64,000 nucleotides of DNA from an uncultured Trichococcus sp. (lineage in GTDB: Bacteria; Bacillota; Bacilli; Lactobacillales; Aerococcaceae): contig NZ_OY760503.1 in the NCBI RefSeq assembly GCF_963663645.1, forward strand, positions 923,501 through 987,500. Reading direction: 5' to 3'. Made by a program: the position numbers and the translations under genes. Below the pieces are notes generated by a model, which saw only the letters and a list, made by a program, of their open reading frames with translations, was not told the origin of the DNA and searched no databases. Shown in pieces: positions 1-11,873 of the stretch (its first letter is position 1; each line of letters begins with the position of its first letter).

Positions 1-176
1 CTTTGATGTTTAGCGCATGTACCTGTTACACGACGAGGTAAAATTTTACCTTTTTCAGATATATAACGTTTCAATAAATCAGTCTCTTTGTAATCTACAT
101 GATCAATGTGGTTAGCACAGAAGTAACAAACTTTTTTACGTTTGCGTCCGCCTCTGCTGTTACGTTGAAATGCCAT
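1..176 (-). CDS. rpsR: 30S ribosomal protein S18 (partial)
   Basis: Only the first 58 or so residues lie in the window; the 3' end runs off the left edge. The visible protein begins [19 protein letters not shown] and continues with the basic S18 core ([19 protein letters not shown]). S18 binds S6 on the platform of the 30S subunit. It is the third gene of the leftward rpsF-ssb-rpsR unit, the standard Firmicutes order. The ATG at 174-176 is preceded by an AGGAGGAATT ribosome site. Confidence 0.97.
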   Translation of the reverse strand, partial: MAFQRNSRGGRKRKKVCYFCANHIDHVDYKETDLLKRYISEKGKILPRRVTGTCAKHQ

Positions 177-219
177 GTCAATTCCTCCTTTTCCTAAACT
201 AACCATTCTGCCCTAAAGA

Positions 220-771
220 CTAGAACGGCAAATCATCGTCTGAAATGTCAATTGATTCTCCGTTTGATGAAAACGGATCAGCAGTTGAGTTAAAATCAGA
301 AAAACCGTTTTGTTTCGGAGAAGAGTATTGATTATTATACTGTCCTTGGTTTTGGTTAGATTCAAAAGATTTGCTTGATCCGAAGTTTGCACCCGGAGCT
401 GCTTGATTTGAAGAACCTGCGCCAGTCTCTCTCGGTCTTTGTTCGGTAGTTGTTTTCGATTCCAACAATGTGAAATTATCTGCAACGACTTCAGTCACGT
501 ATACGCGCTGTCCTTGTTGATTTTCATAATTTCTTGTTTGGATTCGGCCAGTGATACCGACTAAAGAGCCTTTACGAGTGAAATTCGCGAAATTCTCTGC
601 AGATTTTCTCCAAATGACACAATTGATGAAGTCAGCTTCTCTTTCTCCTGCTTGGTTCGTAAACTGTCTGTTTACTGCAAGAGCGAAGGTTCCGACTGCT
701 GTGCCGCTGGATGTGTAGCGTAAATCAACATCTTTTGTAAGTCTGCCGACTAAGACAACATTATTAATCAT
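220..771 (-). CDS. ssb: single-stranded DNA-binding protein SSB
   Basis: 183 residues. The N-terminal OB fold (about 1-105, [19 protein letters not shown] onward) binds ssDNA. A Gln/Asn/Ser/Gly-rich linker follows, and the acidic tip DISDDDLPF is the docking tail for replication and repair partners. The protein covers ssDNA at forks. It lies between rpsF and rpsR, as in Bacillus and enterococci, so it is probably co-transcribed with them. A GGAG ribosome site precedes the ATG. Length and architecture are ordinary for the housekeeping SsbA type rather than a short competence paralogue. Confidence 0.97.
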   Translation of the reverse strand: MINNVVLVGRLTKDVDLRYTSSGTAVGTFALAVNRQFTNQAGEREADFINCVIWRKSAENFANFTRKGSLVGITGRIQTRNYENQQGQRVYVTEVVADNFTLLESKTTTEQRPRETGAGSSNQAAPGANFGSSKSFESNQNQGQYNNQYSSPKQNGFSDFNSTADPFSSNGESIDISDDDLPF

Positions 772-791
772 TCATCTTACTCCTTTCAAAA

Positions 792-807
792 TGTTTCACG
801 TGGAACA
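792..807. promoter_or_regulatory. parS site (ParB/Spo0J binding)
   Basis: TGTTTCACGTGGAACA; its reverse complement TGTTCCACGTGAAACA fits the Bacillus parS consensus TGTTNCACGTGAAACA at every position. It lies in the 38-bp rpsF-ssb gap about 8 kb from the origin. parB is encoded in the same window at 53.2 kb. Confidence 0.85.
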
Positions 808-809
808 CT

Positions 810-1103
810 TTACTTAGTTTCTTCTTTAACAACGATGTGGCGAATGATATCGCTATTGATCTTTGCTAGACGGTCGAATTCGTCGATTGCTTTAGCATCT
901 GAAGCAGAAATTTTCACGATATGGTAGATACCTTCACGAAAATCTTTGATTTCATAAGCTAAACGGCGTTTCGCCCAGTCTTTTGATTCAATAACTTCAG
1001 CGCCATTATCTGTTAAAATAGAATCGAAACGTGCGATTAATTCTGCTTTAGCTTCTTCTTCGATGTTAGGACGGATAATGTAGTTGATTTCGTAATTGCT
1101 CAT
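810..1103 (-). CDS. rpsF: 30S ribosomal protein S6
   Basis: 97 residues, the normal S6 length, beginning [22 protein letters not shown] and ending with the usual basic/acidic tail (VVKEETK). It forms the platform heterodimer with S18. First gene of the leftward rpsF-ssb-rpsR operon, with a strong AAGGAGGTGA ribosome site. That site is enclosed in a leader hairpin that could mediate autoregulation by S6:S18. Confidence 0.97.
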   Translation of the reverse strand: MSNYEINYIIRPNIEEEAKAELIARFDSILTDNGAEVIESKDWAKRRLAYEIKDFREGIYHIVKISASDAKAIDEFDRLAKINSDIIRHIVVKEETK

Positions 1104-1114
1104 TTGACTGTCAC

Positions 1115-1156
1115 CTCCTTGTGGACTTTGGCCCTTACTTTTGTAAGAGCAAGGAG
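1115..1156 (-). promoter_or_regulatory. rpsF leader hairpin, candidate S6:S18 autoregulatory element
   Basis: Read on the minus strand, CTCCTTG pairs with CAAGGAG. This encloses a second stem (CTTAC/GTAAG with an AAAA loop) and an unpaired GGCCAAAGTCCA side. The outer 3' arm is the rpsF Shine-Dalgarno, so folding would mask it. S6:S18 autoregulatory leaders are known in front of bacterial rpsF. The match here is by position and logic, not by covariance model. Confidence 0.4.
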
Positions 1157-1187
1157 AGTACCTTTTCAGGATTACTCACATCTAAAG

Positions 1188-1216
1188 ATTGTACCATATT
1201 CCATTTTTTATGGCAA
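1188..1216 (-). promoter_or_regulatory. promoter of rpsF-ssb-rpsR
   Basis: On the minus strand TTGCCA (1211-1216), 17-bp spacer, TACAAT (1188-1193), about 85 bp before the rpsF ATG. Near-consensus sigma-A elements. Confidence 0.7.
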
Positions 1217-1317
1217 GCTTTTTTTTGCCATGAATTTGGAACTGGGGGTATCTCGGACAGATGAACCCAGCCTCCCGCTGGGCAGTCCGCAATCAGGTCT
1301 GTGAATTTTCCCTCCTG

Positions 1318-1445
1318 CTCCGGCGAACGAAGGCTTCGCCGAAGTTAGGTAAACATTCTATTGCTTTCCTCCGGTAAGATCGACTTTATCGGAGATTCGA
1401 TCAATAATGGTCTCTGTCCTCCGATGAACAGCCGCTACACCGGAG
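1318..1445. repeat. array of three CTCCGG-type hairpins (about 50-bp period), copy 1
   Basis: Three short inverted repeats start at 1318 (CTCCGGCGAA/TTCGCCGAAG), 1369 (CTCCGGTAA/TTATCGGAG) and 1419 (CTCCGATG/CACCGGAG). The start-to-start distances are 51 and 50 bp. The stem tips differ from unit to unit but stay complementary within units 1 and 2. The same three-unit pattern recurs at 39147-39274 and, more degenerate, at 17350-17516. Confidence 0.75.
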
Positions 1446-1505
1446 CAGCGGCCCGATCCTGCAGATCCGCTGTGGCGGCAGGCAGCTAGCCGAAACCCAA
1501 AGTAT

Positions 1506-1552
1506 ACTAAAGAACGGGGCCATCTCACATTGAGAAGGCCCCGTTCTTTAGT
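1506..1552 (-). terminator. terminator after gyrA
   Basis: Long perfect stem ACTAAAGAACGGGGCC / GGCCCCGTTCTTTAGT just 3' of gyrA. The A-rich arm on the plus strand gives a T-rich arm on the minus transcript. It may act in both directions. Confidence 0.75.
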
Positions 1553-1570
1553 AGTTTCGGTTTTGACGCT

Positions 1571-4198
1571 TTATTCTTCCGAATCTTCCTCATCCAACAG
1601 TTCATCTGCGAAATTGCTCAATTTATCGGCCATTTCGGATGTTTCCGTTGCATCTGGTGTATTTGCCTGTTCAGTTGTATCAGATGCTTCTGAGGCGTTG
1701 TTTTCGCCTTCTGAATCCACTTCTTCGTTCAGAGGAGCTACAGCTTCGGCATCCTCTTCGCGCTCAACTTTTGCCATTGTCGATACAATGGCTTCGCCGT
1801 CAAGCTTGATCAAGCGTACGCCCAGAGTGGCACGGCCTGTTTGGGAAATGGCATCCGCATGGAAACGGATCATGACGCCTTTATCCGTGATGATCATGAT
1901 GTCTTCCTCACCGGAGACAGTCGTCAAGCCTACCAATTTACCGTTTTTCTCAGTGATGTTGGCTGTTTTGACCCCTTTGCCGCCGCGTCCTTTGATGGCA
2001 TATTCATCGGCTGCGGTACGTTTGCCGTAGCCATTTTCCGTGATGATCAGAACTTCCGACTCGTGTTTCAGCACATCCATGCCGACAACATAGTCGTTCT
2101 CTCTCAATTTCACGCCGCGGACACCGGTAGCGGTCCTGCCCATATCACGGACATCCTTTTCATTAAAGCTTACGGAGTAGCCGAAATGCGTTCCGATGAT
2201 GATGTTCTGGTTGCCGTCGGTCAAGGATACTTTGATCAGCTCATCCTCTTCCTTCAGGTTGATTGCGCGCAGACCACTTTGACGGATGTTCTGGAATTCC
2301 GTAGCGGATGTCCGTTTGACGGTACCCATCCGCGTCGTGAAGAACAAGTAATCCCCGTCTTGCGGGCCGCCCTTGACGTTGATGATGGCTTGGATTTTTT
2401 CGTTGGCATCCAAGTTCAGCAAGTTGATGATCGGCAAACCTTTTGCTTGGCGGCCGTACTCAGGCACTTCATAGCCTTTTGTCTTGTATACTTTCCCTTG
2501 GTTCGAGAAGTACAGCAACACATCATGCGTCGATGCCGAAATCAGCGTTTCGATGAAATCATCATCATGGATGCCCATGCCTTGGACACCGCGTCCGCCG
2601 CGTTTTTGGGCTCTGAATTCGCTGTTCGGCAAACGTTTGATGTAGCCGTTGTGGGTCAAAGTCAGGACAATGTCTTCCTCTTCGATCAGGTCTTCATCCT
2701 CAAGCGACAATACTTCTCCGACCAACAGTTCCGTACGGCGTTTGTCGCCGAATTTTTCTTGGATTTCAAGCAATTCCGTATAGATGATGTCGAAGACACG
2801 TTTCTCACTCGCTAAAATATCAGCCAAATCAGCGATCAAAGCCATCAGCTGGTCATACTCTGCTTCAACTTTTTCTCTTTCCAAACCGGTCAGACGCACC
2901 AGACGCATATCCAAAATGGCTTGCGCTTGTTTGTCGGAAAGACCGTATTTGTCGATGAATATTTGTTTGGCCGCATCGCCATTGGTTGAACCGCGCAGAA
3001 TCGCTACGATTTCATCGATATGATCCAAAGCGATCCGCAAACCGGCCAAGATGTGCGCACGGGCTTCCGCTTTTCGTTTGTCGAAGGCGGCTCTTCTACG
3101 GATAACTTCTTCTTGGTGTTCCAGGTAGTGGACCAGAATCTGCTTGAGTCCCAGCACTTTCGGGATGCCTTTAACGATCGCCAACATATTGAAGCCGAAA
3201 GAGGATTGGAGCGGCGTCAATTTGTACAGATTGTTCAGAATGACGCTGGCGCTGACATCTTTGCGGACATCGATGACAACACGCATGCCATCCCGGTCGG
3301 ACTCATCCGCCAAGTCGGTGATCCCTTCGATCCGTTTATCGCGGGCCAGTTCAGCGATCCGTTCGACCAATTTCGCTTTGTTGACCATATAAGGCAATTC
3401 GGAAATGATGATGCGTTCTTTGCCGTTTTTCAGCATTTCGACTTCTACGCGTCCGCGGACAATGATCGATCCTTTGCCCGTTTCATAAGCTTTCCGGATG
3501 CCTGATTTGCCCATGACGATACCGCCAGTAGGGAAATCGGGACCAGGAACGGCTTCCATCAATTCGGCAGTCGTCGCCTCCGGATTATTCATCAGGATAT
3601 GCAGGGCGGAAATGATTTCCGTCAGATTATGCGGCGGGATGTTTGTAGCCATCCCAACAGCGATACCGGAAGCGCCATTCACCAGCAGGTTAGGGAAGCG
3701 GGCCGGCAATACATCAGGTTCACTTTCGGAACCGTCATAGTTATCGTGGTAATCGACTGTATCCTTGTTGAGGTCGCGCAGCATTTCCAAAGCGATTTTT
3801 GACATCCGCGCTTCGGTGTAACGCATCGCTGCGGCGCTGTCCCCATCGATGGAACCGAAGTTTCCGTGTCCATCGACCAACGGATAGCGGTAACTGAAAT
3901 CCTGGGACATACGCACCATGGATTCGTAGATGGCACTGTCACCGTGGGGATGGTACTTACCCATTACATCCCCGACGATACGTGCGGATTTTTTATGTGC
4001 TTTATCGGGCGTAACGCCCAATTCGCTCATGCCGTAAAGGATACGGCGATGGACCGGCTTGAGTCCGTCACGGACGTCAGGCAAAGCCCTTGCTACGATA
4101 ACGCTCATGGCATATTCCAGGAATGACGTTTCCATTTCATGGCTCAGTTCCCTTTGTTCCATGGCTTGATCATTTATTTTTTCAATTTCATCAGACAT
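1571..4198 (-). CDS. gyrA: DNA gyrase subunit A
   Basis: 875 residues. The breakage-reunion domain carries the catalytic Tyr in [11 protein letters not shown]. The quinolone-pocket segment [10 protein letters not shown] keeps the wild-type Ser and Glu, so no classic resistance change is visible. The C-terminal beta-pinwheel contains the GyrA-box [10 protein letters not shown] that wraps DNA for negative supercoiling. The last 65 or so residues form an unusually long acidic Ser/Thr/Glu-rich tail (ending [10 protein letters not shown]), which makes the protein longer than the ~820-840 typical of the family. It follows gyrB by 18 bp on the leftward replication operon. Confidence 0.98.
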   Translation of the reverse strand: MSDEIEKINDQAMEQRELSHEMETSFLEYAMSVIVARALPDVRDGLKPVHRRILYGMSELGVTPDKAHKKSARIVGDVMGKYHPHGDSAIYESMVRMSQDFSYRYPLVDGHGNFGSIDGDSAAAMRYTEARMSKIALEMLRDLNKDTVDYHDNYDGSESEPDVLPARFPNLLVNGASGIAVGMATNIPPHNLTEIISALHILMNNPEATTAELMEAVPGPDFPTGGIVMGKSGIRKAYETGKGSIIVRGRVEVEMLKNGKERIIISELPYMVNKAKLVERIAELARDKRIEGITDLADESDRDGMRVVIDVRKDVSASVILNNLYKLTPLQSSFGFNMLAIVKGIPKVLGLKQILVHYLEHQEEVIRRRAAFDKRKAEARAHILAGLRIALDHIDEIVAILRGSTNGDAAKQIFIDKYGLSDKQAQAILDMRLVRLTGLEREKVEAEYDQLMALIADLADILASEKRVFDIIYTELLEIQEKFGDKRRTELLVGEVLSLEDEDLIEEEDIVLTLTHNGYIKRLPNSEFRAQKRGGRGVQGMGIHDDDFIETLISASTHDVLLYFSNQGKVYKTKGYEVPEYGRQAKGLPIINLLNLDANEKIQAIINVKGGPQDGDYLFFTTRMGTVKRTSATEFQNIRQSGLRAINLKEEDELIKVSLTDGNQNIIIGTHFGYSVSFNEKDVRDMGRTATGVRGVKLRENDYVVGMDVLKHESEVLIITENGYGKRTAADEYAIKGRGGKGVKTANITEKNGKLVGLTTVSGEEDIMIITDKGVMIRFHADAISQTGRATLGVRLIKLDGEAIVSTMAKVEREEDAEAVAPLNEEVDSEGENNASEASDTTEQANTPDATETSEMADKLSNFADELLDEEDSEE

Positions 4199-4216
4199 TT
4201 AGTCTCCAACCCCCTT

Positions 4217-7276
<3,060 letters not shown>

Positions 7277-7280
<4 letters not shown>

Positions 7281-7543
7281 GCTTTGGACTCACTGTTGTT
7301 TTGCTCAGCCTCTTCTTTATCCGATTTTGTTGACTGGATGAAGAAAGTTCCTTCACCAGGGATGTCGATCATCGTACCGGGAAATAATTTGCGGCCTCTA
7401 CGGTCTTCTTTTTCGTTATCTACGTACACCACATATTCCGAAAGGAACCATTTGGCCATCCCGCCGCTGGAAATCAGATTGACATGTTTGAGTAGTTGAC
7501 CAAGAGTAATGAACTCTGCATCTATATTCACAATATTTTTCAA
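7277..7543 (-). CDS. yaaA: S4-domain RNA-binding protein YaaA
   Basis: About 88 residues. S4 RNA-binding fold with the family hallmark SSGGMAKWFLSE and RRGRKLFPG, followed by a short charged tail. Proposed start is TTG at 7541-7543 (KNIVNIDAEFITLGQLLKHV). This matches the usual N-terminus of the family and sits 6 nt after AGGTG. A GTG three codons upstream lies inside that ribosome site. Conserved between dnaN and recF in Firmicutes; exact function unknown, probably ribosome-associated. Confidence 0.9.
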
Positions 7544-7571
7544 AAAATTCACCTATTTTCCAATAAAATAA

Positions 7572-7593
7572 GCGTGGAAAACAAAATCCACGC
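7572..7593 (-). other. hairpin in yaaA 5' leader
   Basis: GCGTGGA / TCCACGC inverted repeat with an 8-nt loop, between the promoter and the yaaA start. No U-run follows it on the minus strand, so it looks like an mRNA leader structure rather than a terminator. Confidence 0.45.
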
Positions 7594-7615
7594 AACAACG
7601 CTCATTAATATGTTT

Positions 7616-7644
7616 ATTATACTATTTTTTTTGATCAATTTCAA
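7616..7644 (-). promoter_or_regulatory. promoter of yaaA-recF-gyrB-gyrA
   Basis: Minus strand TTGAAA (7639-7644), 17-bp spacer, TATAAT (7616-7621). It lies 73 nt before the yaaA start and would drive the recF-gyrase unit independently of dnaN. The rest of the 7544-7907 gap holds only the 7572-7593 hairpin and the dnaN terminator. Confidence 0.7.
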
Positions 7645-7851
7645 ATTTTCGCGCAAAAAAAGGCCCTTATTTCAATTTTTTTCGAAAACAATACAAATTA
7701 GCTATATCCAAACGAAAGCGTCTGTAGGCTTATAAATTAAAAATTCGCATTTTTCGGTCATTTTATCTTTATCTGGATAAACGGATTGGATGCAAACTTT
7801 CTTCCTATGGGAAAAACGAGCAGGTCCAAACTTTTTCATTTTTAAAAAAGC

Positions 7852-7890
7852 AAAAAGCAAGTAAACGATCCGCTCGTTTACTTGCTTTTT
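7852..7890. terminator. bidirectional terminator after dnaN
   Basis: Stem AAAAAGCAAGTAAACGA / TCGTTTACTTGCTTTTT with a 5-nt loop, immediately 3' of dnaN on the minus strand. A/T tracts on both arms make it usable in both directions. Confidence 0.85.
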
Positions 7891-7907
7891 GGATTTTTGC
7901 CATCGGA

Positions 7908-9059
7908 TCAATAAGTCCTTACAGGCGTGATCAATTGGATGAACGAATTATCGTTTTCGTCTTCACGATCCGCCGGCACGACTGTGAACGGTCGTACAGC
8001 CGAAGTGAAATTGACTTGGACATCCTGTTGGCCGAATGTGCGCAGCGCATCCTTCATGTAATCGGGATTGAAGGATATGATCAGCGGGTCGCCACTGGCG
8101 GACTGATAGGCTAAGGACTCTTCGACATTGCCGACCTCAGGTGAGTTCCCGGATAACTCGACTTTGTTTGAGTCGATGGACAATTTGACAACGTTGTTTT
8201 TTCCTTCATGCGAAAGCAGGGAGGCACGGTCGGTAGCCTGCAGCAAATCGTAGGCATTCAGGACGATCTGTGTGCTGGAGCTGGCCGGAATCAAGCGGTT
8301 TGTATCCGGATAGTAGCCTTCCAGCAAGCGCGAGTAGAAATAAACGTTTTCGGCTTTGAAAAGGACTTGGTTCTCCGTGATCATCATTTCGATGGTTGGT
8401 TGGTTCTCAACGATCCGTGAGAGTTCCACCAAGCTTTTCCCGGGAATGATGACATTGTAGGTTTTTTCCAGCTGTGATTCCGGCGCGGCGATCGAGATGA
8501 TGCGCTGGCTTAAACGATGACTATCCGTAGCGACCGCCGTCAATTTTCCATCTTTGATGGTCATGTTCACCCCGGTCAAGATCGGACGGCTTTCCTGTGT
8601 CGACGTTGCGATAACGGTATGTTGGATCACTTGCTTGAATAAAGCGGTCGGCAAGGTGATGACTTCATTCGAATCGATGACAGGGAAATTCGGATAATTG
8701 TTTACATCGATTCCGTTGATGGTGAAAGAAGCTTTTGCAGAAGTGATGTTTGTCTGGAAGTGATCTTTGACTTCAATTGTGATTTTTTCATCAGCTAATT
8801 TTTTTACGATTTCACTGAAGAAACGAGCCGGGAGGACAATGCCGCCTTGTGTGTGGATTTCGATTTGATTATTTTCTTCCGACACAGGAATCAGCGTTTC
8901 GATGGAAATATCCGAGTCGCTTCCGCTCAATACGATTCCATTTTCATCAGCACTGATTTTTACCCCTGTCAAAATAGGGATAGTCGTTCTGCTGGAAATA
9001 GCTCTTTGTACATCAGATAAGTGTTTGATCAAAACCTGACGATTAATGGAAAATTTCAT
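7908..9059 (-). CDS. dnaN: DNA polymerase III beta sliding clamp
   Basis: 383 residues from MKFSINRQVLIKHLSDVQRA. Three clamp domains in series; the C-terminus LITPVRTY is the conserved clamp end. It tethers the replicative polymerase to DNA. The ATG at 9057-9059 follows a GGAGG site. An in-frame upstream extension would encode a run of tyrosines from the origin trinucleotide repeat and is not protein. It lies directly after dnaA, with origin elements between the two. Confidence 0.97.
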   Translation of the reverse strand: MKFSINRQVLIKHLSDVQRAISSRTTIPILTGVKISADENGIVLSGSDSDISIETLIPVSEENNQIEIHTQGGIVLPARFFSEIVKKLADEKITIEVKDHFQTNITSAKASFTINGIDVNNYPNFPVIDSNEVITLPTALFKQVIQHTVIATSTQESRPILTGVNMTIKDGKLTAVATDSHRLSQRIISIAAPESQLEKTYNVIIPGKSLVELSRIVENQPTIEMMITENQVLFKAENVYFYSRLLEGYYPDTNRLIPASSSTQIVLNAYDLLQATDRASLLSHEGKNNVVKLSIDSNKVELSGNSPEVGNVEESLAYQSASGDPLIISFNPDYMKDALRTFGQQDVQVNFTSAVRPFTVVPADREDENDNSFIQLITPVRTY

Positions 9060-9094
9060 AATAAGGGACCTCCGATGGTAATTAATATAAATTA

Positions 9095-9118
9095 AATAAT
9101 AATAGTAATAGTAGTAGG
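9095..9118. other. DnaA-trio / unwinding element of oriC
   Basis: A 24-bp run of TAA/TAG trinucleotides; the minus strand reads CTACTACTATTACTATTATT. It is about 13 bp from the DnaA box at 9131-9139 and is followed by AT-rich DNA toward dnaN. In B. subtilis the DnaA-trios occupy the same place beside a DnaA box on the dnaN side of dnaA. Assigned from sequence pattern and position. Confidence 0.75.
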
Positions 9119-9130
9119 TCCTGTTCATAC

Positions 9131-9223
9131 TGTGGATAAGTGAAAGATGCCGACAAAACTATTAGTTTTCCACCTGTGGACAACGTGTTCGTAAATGACG
9201 GCTTATTTATTGGCTTATCCACA
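9131..9223. other. oriC: oriC DnaA-box cluster between dnaA and dnaN
   Basis: Three boxes: TTATCCACA on minus at 9131-9139 (perfect), TTGTCCACA on minus at 9175-9183 (one mismatch) and TTATCCACA on plus at 9215-9223 (perfect). With the trinucleotide run next to them they form the likely melting half of a bipartite origin. Confidence 0.85.
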
Positions 9224-9236
9224 ATGCGCGAGAGGA

Positions 9237-10568
9237 TCATTTTTTCAGACTGTTTTGGATCGTCTCGATTTCGCGTTGCAGAACAGGGTCTTTTTTTACG
9301 GAAAGGGCAATCTTGTCATGGGCGTGAATGACGGTTGTGTGATCCTTACCGCCAAATTCAGAACCGATCTTCGGCAAGGAATTATCCGTCATCACTCGGG
9401 AAAGGTACATGGCGATTTGTCTTGGCACCACGATTCCTTTGGTGCGCTTCTTGCCTTTCAATTCTTCGACGGTCACATGGTAATATTTCCCTACCGCTTG
9501 CTGGATGGCATAGATGGATAATGCTTTTGGTTTTTCGGAAGGCATGATGCTCTTCAGTGCGTCGGCTGCCAGACTGGTGGTGATGTCGGTCCCTTGTATC
9601 GCAGAATAGGCTTGAACGCGTACGAGCGCGCCTTCCAATTCCCGGATGTTGGAATCTATCTGTCCAGCGATATAGCTAAGGGTGTCATCAGGAATTTCCA
9701 GGCGCTCGCTGTTGGCTTTTTTGCGCAGAATGGCGATGCGCGTTTCCAGATCGGGCGGCGTAATATCAACCGATAAGCCCCAAGCAAAACGGGAAACGAG
9801 CCGTTCCTGCAGTTTCGGGATTTCATTCGGCAAGCGATCGCTCGTCAGCACGATTTGCTTGCGTTCATCGTAAAGTGCATTGAAAGTATGGAAGAATTCT
9901 TCTTGCGTTCCTTCTTTGTCGGCAAAAAATTGAATATCATCAACCATCAACAAGTCGACGCTGCGGTATTCATTGCGGAATTGCTCTTGCGTCCGATTCT
10001 GGATGGAATTGATGAAATCATTGGCGAACGTTTCGCTGCTGACATATTTTACTTTGGCGGTTGGCCGCAGTTGTAGCATTTGATGGCCGATGGCGTGCAT
10101 CAAATGGGTTTTGCCCAAGCCGACGCCTCCATAGAAGAAGAGTGGGTTGTAGATTGTACCGGGTTCCTCCGCCACGACGAGGGCAGCCGCATGAGCCATC
10201 TGGTTTCCTTTTCCGATAACAAAGGTGTCAAAGGTATACTTGCTGTTCAGTTGGGCATCCTTAAAGAGCCGATTGTTGTTGGTGCGTTTTATGGTCGGTT
10301 TTGCAATATCAGGCATTTCCTCATTCTTGATCATAAAAATGGGAGTCAGTTCTTTGCCGCTGAATTCGTAGATGCCTTCGACAATTCTGCTCATCAAGTT
10401 ATTTTGCCAATAATCTTTATGTAAAGAAGAAGGAACTTCGATGATGATATTCGTATCAGTCAGCCGGACCGGGACTGCGCTGTCTATCCAAGTATCGTAG
10501 CTGACTTTGGACAGTGATTCTTGAAATTTTTCTTGCAGATAACGCCATAATGAATAGATGTCATCCAA
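9237..10568 (-). CDS. dnaA: chromosomal replication initiator DnaA
   Basis: 443 residues. The order is N-terminal DnaB/partner domain, linker, AAA+ domain (Walker [14 protein letters not shown], Walker [13 protein letters not shown]) and C-terminal DnaA-box-binding helix-turn-helix with the signature [18 protein letters not shown] at 10566-10568 is preferred: it lies 8 nt after GGAGG and gives the normal N-terminus ([14 protein letters not shown]). A GTG three codons earlier overlaps the ribosome site. It initiates replication at the adjoining boxes. Confidence 0.97.
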   Translation of the reverse strand: MDDIYSLWRYLQEKFQESLSKVSYDTWIDSAVPVRLTDTNIIIEVPSSLHKDYWQNNLMSRIVEGIYEFSGKELTPIFMIKNEEMPDIAKPTIKRTNNNRLFKDAQLNSKYTFDTFVIGKGNQMAHAAALVVAEEPGTIYNPLFFYGGVGLGKTHLMHAIGHQMLQLRPTAKVKYVSSETFANDFINSIQNRTQEQFRNEYRSVDLLMVDDIQFFADKEGTQEEFFHTFNALYDERKQIVLTSDRLPNEIPKLQERLVSRFAWGLSVDITPPDLETRIAILRKKANSERLEIPDDTLSYIAGQIDSNIRELEGALVRVQAYSAIQGTDITTSLAADALKSIMPSEKPKALSIYAIQQAVGKYYHVTVEELKGKKRTKGIVVPRQIAMYLSRVMTDNSLPKIGSEFGGKDHTTVIHAHDKIALSVKKDPVLQREIETIQNSLKK

Positions 10569-10607
10569 ATGGGACACCTCCTTTTAGTGAGTCCTTTTTA
10601 TTTTAGC

Positions 10608-10613
10608 ATTATA
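10608..10613 (-). promoter_or_regulatory. dnaA promoter -10, next to a DnaA box
   Basis: TATAAT on the minus strand, about 40 bp before the dnaA start, with no clear -35. The DnaA box TTTTCCACA at 10622-10630 lies in the promoter spacer, consistent with the autoregulation of dnaA known in other bacteria. Confidence 0.5.
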
Positions 10614-10621
10614 TCAAAAAG

Positions 10622-10934
10622 TTTTCCACAACTGTTTTCAGCTGTGAATAAAACAATTAACCGGTGCATAAATGGTTGTCCACAGGTTCAGGGAGGGTGT
10701 GGACAAGACTTGTTGGTGGAGCAGTTGTCCACGGTCCGTTGTGGAATTGAATGTTTTTGAAATGCAGATTGTTACAAGGTTTGGAACACTTTTCCACAGG
10801 ATTGTCGGGTGGTGTTCAGGGAGGAATGCACACGCTGTAGGAATGTGGACAAGTCGGGTCGAAGGTGTGCGCAATCAGGAAAGCTGCAGGAGTTATCCCG
10901 GGGCATTGTGCATTAAAAAAAAGGTTGTGGATAA
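10622..10934. other. oriC: oriC DnaA-box cluster upstream of dnaA
   Basis: Eight boxes with at most two mismatches to TTATNCACA: 10622-10630 (+), 10643-10651 (-, TTATTCACA), 10676-10684 (+), 10698-10706 (-), 10725-10733 (+), 10790-10798 (+), 10844-10852 (-) and 10926-10934 (-, TTATCCACA). No open frame of known type is present in 10569-11138. This is the second half of a Bacillus-like bipartite origin. Confidence 0.85.
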
Positions 10935-11039
10935 TTTTATTTCGATGAGAATCAAATTTTTTTCAAGAAAGGTGTTTTATCTTTCAATGTTTTGTGCTAT
11001 TATATCTCAGTGAGTTCAATAAAAATGAACCAATTTTAC

Positions 11040-11069
11040 TTGACAGGTCACATTCTGTCTCTTTATAAT
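11040..11069 (+). promoter_or_regulatory. promoter of rpmH
   Basis: Consensus TTGACA (11040-11045), 18-bp spacer, consensus TATAAT (11064-11069), 70 bp before rpmH. Confidence 0.8.
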
Positions 11070-11138
11070 GTATTGGACTGTCTAAACAGTGAAATATAAC
11101 CTATTTGAAAGATAGTTTATCAGGAGGTGTAAAGATCA

Positions 11139-11273
11139 ATGAAAAGAACATACCAACCTAAAAAACGTCACCGTCAATCCGTTCATGGTTTCCGTAAACG
11201 TATGAGCACAAAAAACGGCCGTAGAGTATTAGCAAGAAGACGCGCTAAAGGCAGAAAAGTTATATCTGCATAG
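11139..11273 (+). CDS. rpmH: 50S ribosomal protein L34
   Basis: 44 residues, the normal length for L34: [20 protein letters not shown] and onward, ending AKGRKVISA. Highly basic. An AGGAGGTG ribosome site precedes the ATG. First gene of the rightward origin-flanking cluster rpmH-rnpA-yidC-jag. Confidence 0.98.
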   Translation: MKRTYQPKKRHRQSVHGFRKRMSTKNGRRVLARRRAKGRKVISA

Positions 11274-11301
11274 ATCACTGACCGTTTCAGTGGTCTTTTT
11301 T
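11274..11301 (+). terminator. terminator after rpmH
   Basis: GATCACTG / CAGTGGTC stem followed by a run of nine T, starting right after the rpmH stop. Read-through would supply rnpA at a lower level. Confidence 0.8.
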
Positions 11302-11497
11302 TTTAAGTATTTCGAAAAATGCAAAAATGTCTTTCTTAAATGGAGAGTATGACAAATGTGTCCAACCGAACCGAAAGCAGCAATGCCTCGGGAGTGGGTT
11401 CATATTTGTGATGATAACGGAGAGAGAAATTTTTCTGTTTTTCTCCATTTGGGGGAGATTTTTTTGCATGCTATGATTGCAGATTTGAGGGAAGAAC

Positions 11498-11842
11498 ATG
11501 AGGAAATCTTTTCGCGTTAAAAAAGAAAAAGAATTTCAGAAAGTATTTCATAATGGTGTGTCCAAAGCGAACCGCCAATTCGTGATCTATGTGCTCGATA
11601 AAAAGGGGCAACCGCATTTTCGGGTCGGTTTGTCCGTCGGCAAAAAAATCGGCAATGCCGTGGTGCGGAACGCCGTCAAAAGAAAAATCCGCCAGGCACT
11701 CACGGAATTGAAGGCAGATTTGGTTCAGGATGTTGACTTCATCATTATCGCGCGCAAACCGGTTGCAGAAATGTCGGTTGCGGAAGTCAAGAAGAGCCTG
11801 GTCCATGTCCTTAAGCTTTCCAACCTTTTAAAAAACAAATAA
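11498..11842 (+). CDS. rnpA: ribonuclease P protein component
   Basis: 114 residues. Contains the RNR-like motif [20 protein letters not shown], which contacts the P RNA, within a basic RnpA fold. It assists the catalytic RNA in tRNA 5' maturation. A GAGGGA ribosome site precedes the ATG. Placed between rpmH and yidC as in nearly all Firmicutes. Confidence 0.96.
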   Translation: MRKSFRVKKEKEFQKVFHNGVSKANRQFVIYVLDKKGQPHFRVGLSVGKKIGNAVVRNAVKRKIRQALTELKADLVQDVDFIIIARKPVAEMSVAEVKKSLVHVLKLSNLLKNK

Positions 11843-11873
11843 ACTATGTTATTCCTATTAAGGAGGAGTTCTC

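Noticed and set aside
1841-2815. Long open frames opposite gyrA (and similar ones opposite gyrB, purF, mnmG and the kinase)
   Set aside because: They are antisense shadows of strongly conserved genes, with no ribosome sites and low-complexity or improbable composition.
9060-9128. N-terminal extension of DnaN rich in tyrosine (start at 9128)
   Set aside because: It translates the trinucleotide repeat of the origin, has no ribosome site, and the GGAGG-preceded ATG at 9059 gives the standard clamp N-terminus.
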